64,000 nt of DNA from Frankia umida (lineage in GTDB: Bacteria > Actinomycetota > Actinomycetes > Frankiales > Frankiaceae): NCBI RefSeq assembly GCF_023242945.1, contig NZ_JALKFT010000017.1, positions 67,497 to 131,496 of the forward strand, read 5' to 3'. Each line of letters begins with the position of its first letter. Position 1 is the stretch's first letter. Positions 62,497-64,000 of the stretch are shown piece by piece. The position numbers and the translations under genes are program-made. The notes under the pieces were generated by a model. That model searched no databases and had not been told where the DNA came from. It saw nothing but the letters and a program-made list of their open reading frames with translations.

Positions 62497-63252
62497 TCAG
62501 CTGTTCCCCGCGGCTCCAGTTGGCTGTGTGGACTGAAGGCTCTGGAGTCCTAGTGAGCCGATGAAGGAAAAAAAGGAATAGAGATTATAAAGGAACTGGT
62601 GGACGGGGTCGTAGCTGCCGAGATCGGGGGCCGCCGACTCGTCCTGGGTGTCCTGCGGCCAGAACCCTTCGGCTGTTCCGTTGTCGGTGATGCTGTCCGG
62701 TGCGAACGGTCCGGTGGTGGTGTTGTCGGTGATGCTGGCCGGAGTGAACGAGCCGGAGGTGGTGCTGGTGATGCTGTCCGGTGTGAAGGAGCCGGTTGTT
62801 CCATCGCCGAGGGCATCGTCTGGTGCGAACGGGGTGGTCACTCCGTCGCTCGAGCCGGTCAGACCGCCTTGGGCGTTACCCGCCCCGAACGCGCCGGTGG
62901 AGCCACCCTGGGAACCGTTCTCCTTGAAGGTTCCCGTGGACCCGCCCTGTGCGTTGGCGCCCGGTCCGAACGCGTTGGTAGGACCGCCGATCGCGGTGTT
63001 CCAAACTGAAACTATCGAGATTGCCGGGACGCTCGGGAACAGTTCTTTTTCCTTGTCGTCCCATGTCCATGGCAGCGTTTCGTGCCAGCTTGGCAGGCTG
63101 TAGTCGGACGTTTGTCCCGGTATCGCTGCGTAGGTTGGAGGCGTATCGAACAGCGTGGCTATGTTGGCTCTTGCTGGCGCCGCAGACAGGATGGTGATGG
63201 CGGATATTCCACCAGTCAGCCACAAGGCGGGCAAGCTTTTCCTGAGAATCAT
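62497..63252 (-). CDS. Secreted repeat protein with AQGGSTG and PDSIT motifs
   Basis: This 251-residue protein has a signal peptide (SLPALWLTGGISAITILSAA, cleavage after ARA). A folded-looking segment of about 60 residues follows, and then two kinds of repeat: NAQGGSTGTF, SQGGSTGAFG and NAQGGLTGSS (about residues 100-135), then five SFTPDSIT-like units (about 150-200). The C-terminus is LYNLYSFFSFIGSLGLQSLQ, possibly a membrane-associating helix. GGGGA lies 5 bases before the ATG. Its codon use is less GC-extreme than the neighbours. I recognise no family; its neighbour at 63554 is clearly related by repeat sequence. Confidence 0.72.
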   Translation of the reverse strand: MILRKSLPALWLTGGISAITILSAAPARANIATLFDTPPTYAAIPGQTSDYSLPSWHETLPWTWDDKEKELFPSVPAISIVSVWNTAIGGPTNAFGPGANAQGGSTGTFKENGSQGGSTGAFGAGNAQGGLTGSSDGVTTPFAPDDALGDGTTGSFTPDSITSTTSGSFTPASITDNTTTGPFAPDSITDNGTAEGFWPQDTQDESAAPDLGSYDPVHQFLYNLYSFFSFIGSLGLQSLQSTQPTGAAGNS

Positions 63253-63469
63253 GACGTCCCCGCTCGAAACTAGGATCCAAAGCGTCTCGGCGAGAGAATA
63301 ATGATTGCTTCGCTGAAACAGCCGGCCGCTGGCATCGGCGTGTTGCGGAAGATTTCAAATATACCGGTCAGGTTGGGGTAACCGGATGCTCGGTTCCGTC
63401 GTGTCGGCGAACCTTCGCGATGTTGTGGCTTTTGCCGTGGTCGGTGTAGAGGCAGCCCTCCGTCTCCCG

Positions 63470-63502
63470 CCCGTTTCAATGTATTCCACGAAGGGAAACG
63501 GG
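63470..63502 (-). terminator. Possible hairpin terminator for the repeat gene at 63554
   Basis: CCCGTTTC and GAAACGGG form an 8-bp perfect stem around a 17-base loop, about 50 bases beyond the stop of the leftward gene. The long loop makes it a weak candidate. Confidence 0.38.
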
Positions 63503-63553
63503 AGGGCCGCCGTTGGCTACGTACAGGGAAGGTATTTTGGTGCTACGGGCAGA

Positions 63554-64000
63554 TTAGTCGAACGAGCCGGTCGAGCCGCCCTGGGCACCGCCGCCACCGA
63601 ACGAGCCGGTCGAGCCGCCCTGGGCACCGCCGCCACCGAACGAGCCGGTGGAGCCGCCCTGGGCGCCGCCGCCACCGAACGAACCAGTGGAGCCGCCCTG
63701 GGCGCCACCAGGTCCGAAGGAGCCGGTCGAGCCGCCCTGGGCGCCACCAGGTCCGAAGGAGCCAGTGGAGCCACCCTGGGCGCCGCCGCCACCGAACGAG
63801 CCGGTCGAGCCGCCCTGGGCGCCACCGTTACCGAACGAGCCGGTCGAGCCGCCCTGGGCGCCACCAGGTCCGAAGGAGCCGGTCGAGCCGCCCTGGGCGC
63901 CGCCGCGTCCGAAGGAGCCAGTGGAGCCGCCCTGGGCGCCACCAGGTCCGAAGGAGCCGGTCGAGCCGCCCTGGGCGCCGCCGCGTCCGAAGGAGCCAGT
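63554..64000 (-). CDS. C-terminal part of a GGSTGSFGxGGAQ-repeat protein (cut by window edge)
   Basis: On the minus strand the frame is open from the window edge to a TAA at 63554-63556 and ends GGAQGGSTGSFD. It consists entirely of a 13-residue unit, GGSTGSFGxGGAQ, with x being G, P, R or N. Eleven full copies and part of a twelfth are visible. The repeat matches the AQGGSTG motif of the adjacent secreted protein, so this is probably a second, longer member of the same family and presumably exported; its N-terminus is outside the window. Confidence 0.72.
   Translation of the reverse strand, partial: TGSFGRGGAQGGSTGSFGPGGAQGGSTGSFGRGGAQGGSTGSFGPGGAQGGSTGSFGNGGAQGGSTGSFGGGGAQGGSTGSFGPGGAQGGSTGSFGPGGAQGGSTGSFGGGGAQGGSTGSFGGGGAQGGSTGSFGGGGAQGGSTGSFD
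63560..64000 (-). repeat. 39-bp in-frame tandem repeat, 11.3 copies
   Basis: The unit is 39 bases (13 codons). Copies are nearly identical except at the GNN codon coding the variable x residue and at third positions. It continues beyond the window edge. Confidence 0.95.

Noticed and set aside
63560..64000. Alternative-frame Ala/Arg/Pro protein (63517-63942, minus)
   Set aside because: It reads the 39-bp repeat in a shifted frame giving APRAARPARS-type sequence. The frame with GGSTGSFG matches the neighbouring secreted protein and has a natural stop, so it is preferred.

Overview
The window is very GC-rich and actinobacterial. It carries a type II polyketide synthase, a Cvn-type conservon, a GlnX-GlnH-PknG locus, a MftR-like regulator and IdeR-like iron boxes. 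GTG starts, 4-base stop/start overlaps and Pro/Ala-rich tails are common. This fits a Frankia-like member of the high-GC actinomycetes, but no rRNA gene or species marker is present, so the genus is an inference. Two runs of N (3802-3811 and 8869-8968) show it is a draft scaffold. No rRNA, tRNA, CRISPR array, insertion sequence or origin was recognised.

Layout. 1-3713: 3' end of a type II PKS cluster (KS-alpha cut by the window edge, chain-length factor, ketoreductase, two small ABM-fold proteins). 4143-8772: an unassigned membrane protein, a crotonase with an extra N-terminal half, and a PFK-family kinase ending at a tandem repeat and a scaffold gap. 9004-12350: a GNAT and the methionine pair metX-metY, transcribed leftward, preceded by a heptamer-repeat array. 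13275-18917: a five-gene leftward operon with two solute-binding lipoproteins of different classes, an ABC ATPase and permease, and an amidohydrolase, probably for uptake and hydrolysis of a small N-heterocycle. 19197-26334: conservon cvnABC (no cvnD follows), then proline dehydrogenase and glutamate-semialdehyde dehydrogenase. 26374-30878: a small Cys-rich protein, membrane proteins, an AIM24 protein and a CoA-transferase-like protein. 31509-33165: bacterioferritin behind two tandem iron boxes, and Fe/Mn superoxide dismutase. 34306-40887: HD hydrolase, GlnX, GlnH and PknG, an amino-acid sensing module. 41101-49128: GlsB-like protein, MocR-type aminotransferase divergent from a MftR-like TetR, a RTSxP-repeat membrane protein, UppP and a CtpE-like P-type ATPase. 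49156-52208: copper genes (CopC, then a CopD-CtaG fusion). 53856-60318: four regulators with visible operators (ArsR, TetR, XRE) or partner genes, including a malic-enzyme-like protein that has lost its catalytic residues. 60680-64000: small secreted proteins, two gene relics, a second GlsB paralogue, and two leftward genes for secreted proteins built on AQGGSTG repeats, the second cut by the window edge.

The main candidates for undescribed biology are the ArsR-linked malic-enzyme pseudoenzyme, the AQGGSTG-repeat secreted proteins, the 7-bp-periodic array upstream of metY, and the repeated occurrence of short tandem repeats starting at or just after stop codons.
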